This document shows positions 4,944 to 6,003 of a DNA stretch of 6,003 nucleotides, in pieces. Origin of the DNA: an uncultured Neomegalonema sp. GTDB lineage: Bacteria > Pseudomonadota > Alphaproteobacteria > Rhodobacterales > Rhodobacteraceae. The stretch lies in NCBI GenBank assembly GCA_937958345.1, contig CALGNW010000166.1, forward strand, positions 1 to 6,003, given 5' to 3'. Under the pieces are notes generated by a model. The model was given only the letters and a program-made list of their open reading frames with translations, did not search any database and was not told the DNA's origin. The stretch's first letter is position 1; each line of letters opens with the position of its first letter. A program made the translations under genes and the position numbers.

Positions 4944-5711
4944 CTAGACGCAAGCTGTCATGCCGCCGTCTACATAAAGAATGTGCCCGTTGACAAAACT
5001 GGAGGCGTCGGAGGCCAGATAAATTGCGGCCCCGACCAGCTCGTCCACCGTGCCCCAGCGCCCTGCGGGGGTGCGGTCCTCCAGCCAGCCCGAGAACTTT
5101 GCGTCTTTGACCAGCGCATCCGTCAGCTCGGTTTTGAAATACCCCGGCGCGATGCCGTTGATGTTCAGCCCGTGCCGCGCCCAGTCGGTCGCCATGCCCT
5201 TGGTCATATTCGCCACCGCACCCTTTGATGCCGTGTAAGGCGCGATACCGGGGCGCGCGAGCATCGTCATCACAGAACAGATGTTGATGATCTTGCCCCT
5301 GCCGCGCGGCAGCATGTGTTTCGCCACGGCTTGCCCTACATTAAAAACGCTGTTGACGTTGGTCATCATCAGGCGGTCAAAATCAGAGGCCGGAAAATCC
5401 TCGAGCGGGGCGCGCTGTTGCATTCCGGCATTGTTGATCAGGATGTCGAGCGGGCCGACCTCGGCCTCCATTTCCGCGATACCCGCCGCGCAGGCCGCGT
5501 GGTCCGTCACATCAAACGCCGCCTGATGCACCGTCGCACCCTCGCCGCGCAATCCCTCGGCGGCGCGGCCCAGCTTTACCGGATCGCGGCCATTGAGAAT
5601 GATCGACGCGCCCGCCCCCGCCAAGCCCTTTGCCAGCGCATATCCGATGCCCTGCGAGGACCCCGTTACCAGGGCGCGGCGGCCCGTAAGATCGAACATC
5701 GAAAGGGACAT
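4944..5711 (-). CDS. idnO: Gluconate 5-dehydrogenase (SDR family)
   Basis: Cytoplasmic NAD(P)-dependent oxidoreductase that interconverts 5-keto-D-gluconate and D-gluconate (EC 1.1.1.69). At 255 residues it matches E. coli IdnO (254). Short-chain dehydrogenase marks are all present: TGSSQGIG cofactor motif (16-23), DVTD (67-70), NNAG (93-96), catalytic Ser146 in INICSVMTM, Tyr159 and Lys163 in APYTASKG, PG (189-190), and the C-terminal LYVDGGMTACV. The run SVMTMLARPGIAPYTASKGA is typical of the gluconate 5-dehydrogenase group rather than of general 3-oxoacyl-ACP reductases. ATG at 5711 is chosen for GGAG 7 bases upstream; ATG 5699 is an alternative, and the open frame continues to 5849 without a likely start. 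It is divergent from idnD. Exact substrate preference is inferred from the family and from the neighbour. Confidence 0.9.
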   Translation of the reverse strand: MSLSMFDLTGRRALVTGSSQGIGYALAKGLAGAGASIILNGRDPVKLGRAAEGLRGEGATVHQAAFDVTDHAACAAGIAEMEAEVGPLDILINNAGMQQRAPLEDFPASDFDRLMMTNVNSVFNVGQAVAKHMLPRGRGKIINICSVMTMLARPGIAPYTASKGAVANMTKGMATDWARHGLNINGIAPGYFKTELTDALVKDAKFSGWLEDRTPAGRWGTVDELVGAAIYLASDASSFVNGHILYVDGGMTACV

Positions 5712-5785
5712 GGGCGGTCTCCGCACTTGCATTGATGAGGCTTCAGAGCGTCTATGGCACACCCACATATGAAAGGTCCAACGGC
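5712..5785. promoter_or_regulatory. Divergent idnO/idnD promoter region
   Basis: This 74-bp gap must hold both promoters if the two genes are transcribed separately. GGAG on the minus strand serves idnO, and GAAAGG (5771-5776), 9 bases before ATG 5786, serves idnD. TTGCAT (5727-5732) or TTGATG (5732-5737) with TATGGC (5753-5758) are weak rightward -35/-10 candidates with poor spacing. I see no convincing palindromic operator. Confidence 0.4.
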
Positions 5786-6003
5786 ATGCGCGCATTGGTG
5801 ATCCACTCGGCAAACGACCTGCGGCTGGAAGAACGCGAGGCGGGCGCACCCGGACCCGGCGAAGTGTCGGTGCGGCTGGCGCGCGGCGGCATTTGCGGAT
5901 CGGACCTGCACTATTTCAACCACGGCGGTTTCGGCGCAATCCGGTTGAAGGAACCCATGATCCTAGGCCATGAGGTTAGCGGGCATATCGCAGCGGTCGG
6001 CGC
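5786..6003 (+). CDS. idnD: L-idonate 5-dehydrogenase, N-terminal part (cut by window end)
   Basis: The first 72 residues of a zinc-dependent medium-chain alcohol dehydrogenase (MDR). They begin MRALVIHSANDLRLEEREAG. GGICGSDLHYF places the catalytic zinc ligand at Cys37, and GHEVSG gives His62-Glu63. The stretch ICGSDLHYFNHGGFGAIRLK, then PMILGHE, is characteristic of L-idonate 5-dehydrogenases, which oxidise L-idonate to 5-keto-D-gluconate. The substrate-binding and Rossmann parts lie beyond the window, so a related polyol dehydrogenase cannot be fully excluded. The adjoining divergent gluconate 5-dehydrogenase catalyses the next step, which supports the call. The start has an AAAGG ribosome site 9 bases upstream; an ATG at 5769 is out of frame. 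Confidence 0.88.
   Translation, partial: MRALVIHSANDLRLEEREAGAPGPGEVSVRLARGGICGSDLHYFNHGGFGAIRLKEPMILGHEVSGHIAAVG

Noticed and set aside
4762..4953. Leftward 63-codon open frame across repeat block 2
   Set aside because: It is composed of repeat sequence (SECVRP and SECVQP come from the two GACGCATT hairpins) and overlaps the idnO 3' end; no coding signs.

Overview
The window reads as chromosomal DNA of a high-G+C alphaproteobacterium. Gene content and style point to Rhodobacterales (Roseobacter group), but this is inference from protein resemblance and codon style; no rRNA or other marker gene is present. It holds seven protein genes, two of them cut by the window edges. There are also two structured repeat blocks and several hairpins.

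Left part (1-1889): a divergent cluster of SnoaL-like / NTF2-fold proteins. Two genes run leftwards with a 4-bp ATGA overlap (the second is cut at base 1). One gene runs rightwards and encodes two SnoaL-like modules in tandem. The divergent gap (686-839) carries an operator-like palindrome with a central CG (778-793). The substrate of these proteins cannot be read from the sequence.

Centre (1941-3434): amn, AMP nucleosidase, complete and very close to the E. coli type. It lies 51 bp behind the tandem SnoaL gene on the same strand, with no terminator seen between them. A hairpin follows its stop.

Centre-right (3435-4943): a conserved alphaproteobacterial hypothetical gene (3848-4579), flanked on both sides by repeat blocks. 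Each block consists of a CCCCGC/GCGGGG hairpin followed by two direct copies of a unit of about 95-117 bp. Each unit is hairpin A, then CTGCCGCTG, 26-27 bases, GACGCATT, then hairpin B. The hairpin A sequences differ between blocks but always stay perfectly self-complementary, so structure seems to be conserved. This is the least ordinary signal in the window.

Right part (4944-6003): divergent idnO (gluconate 5-dehydrogenase, leftwards) and idnD (L-idonate 5-dehydrogenase, rightwards, cut by the window end). Together they would interconvert L-idonate, 5-keto-D-gluconate and D-gluconate, so this is the edge of a sugar-acid catabolic locus.
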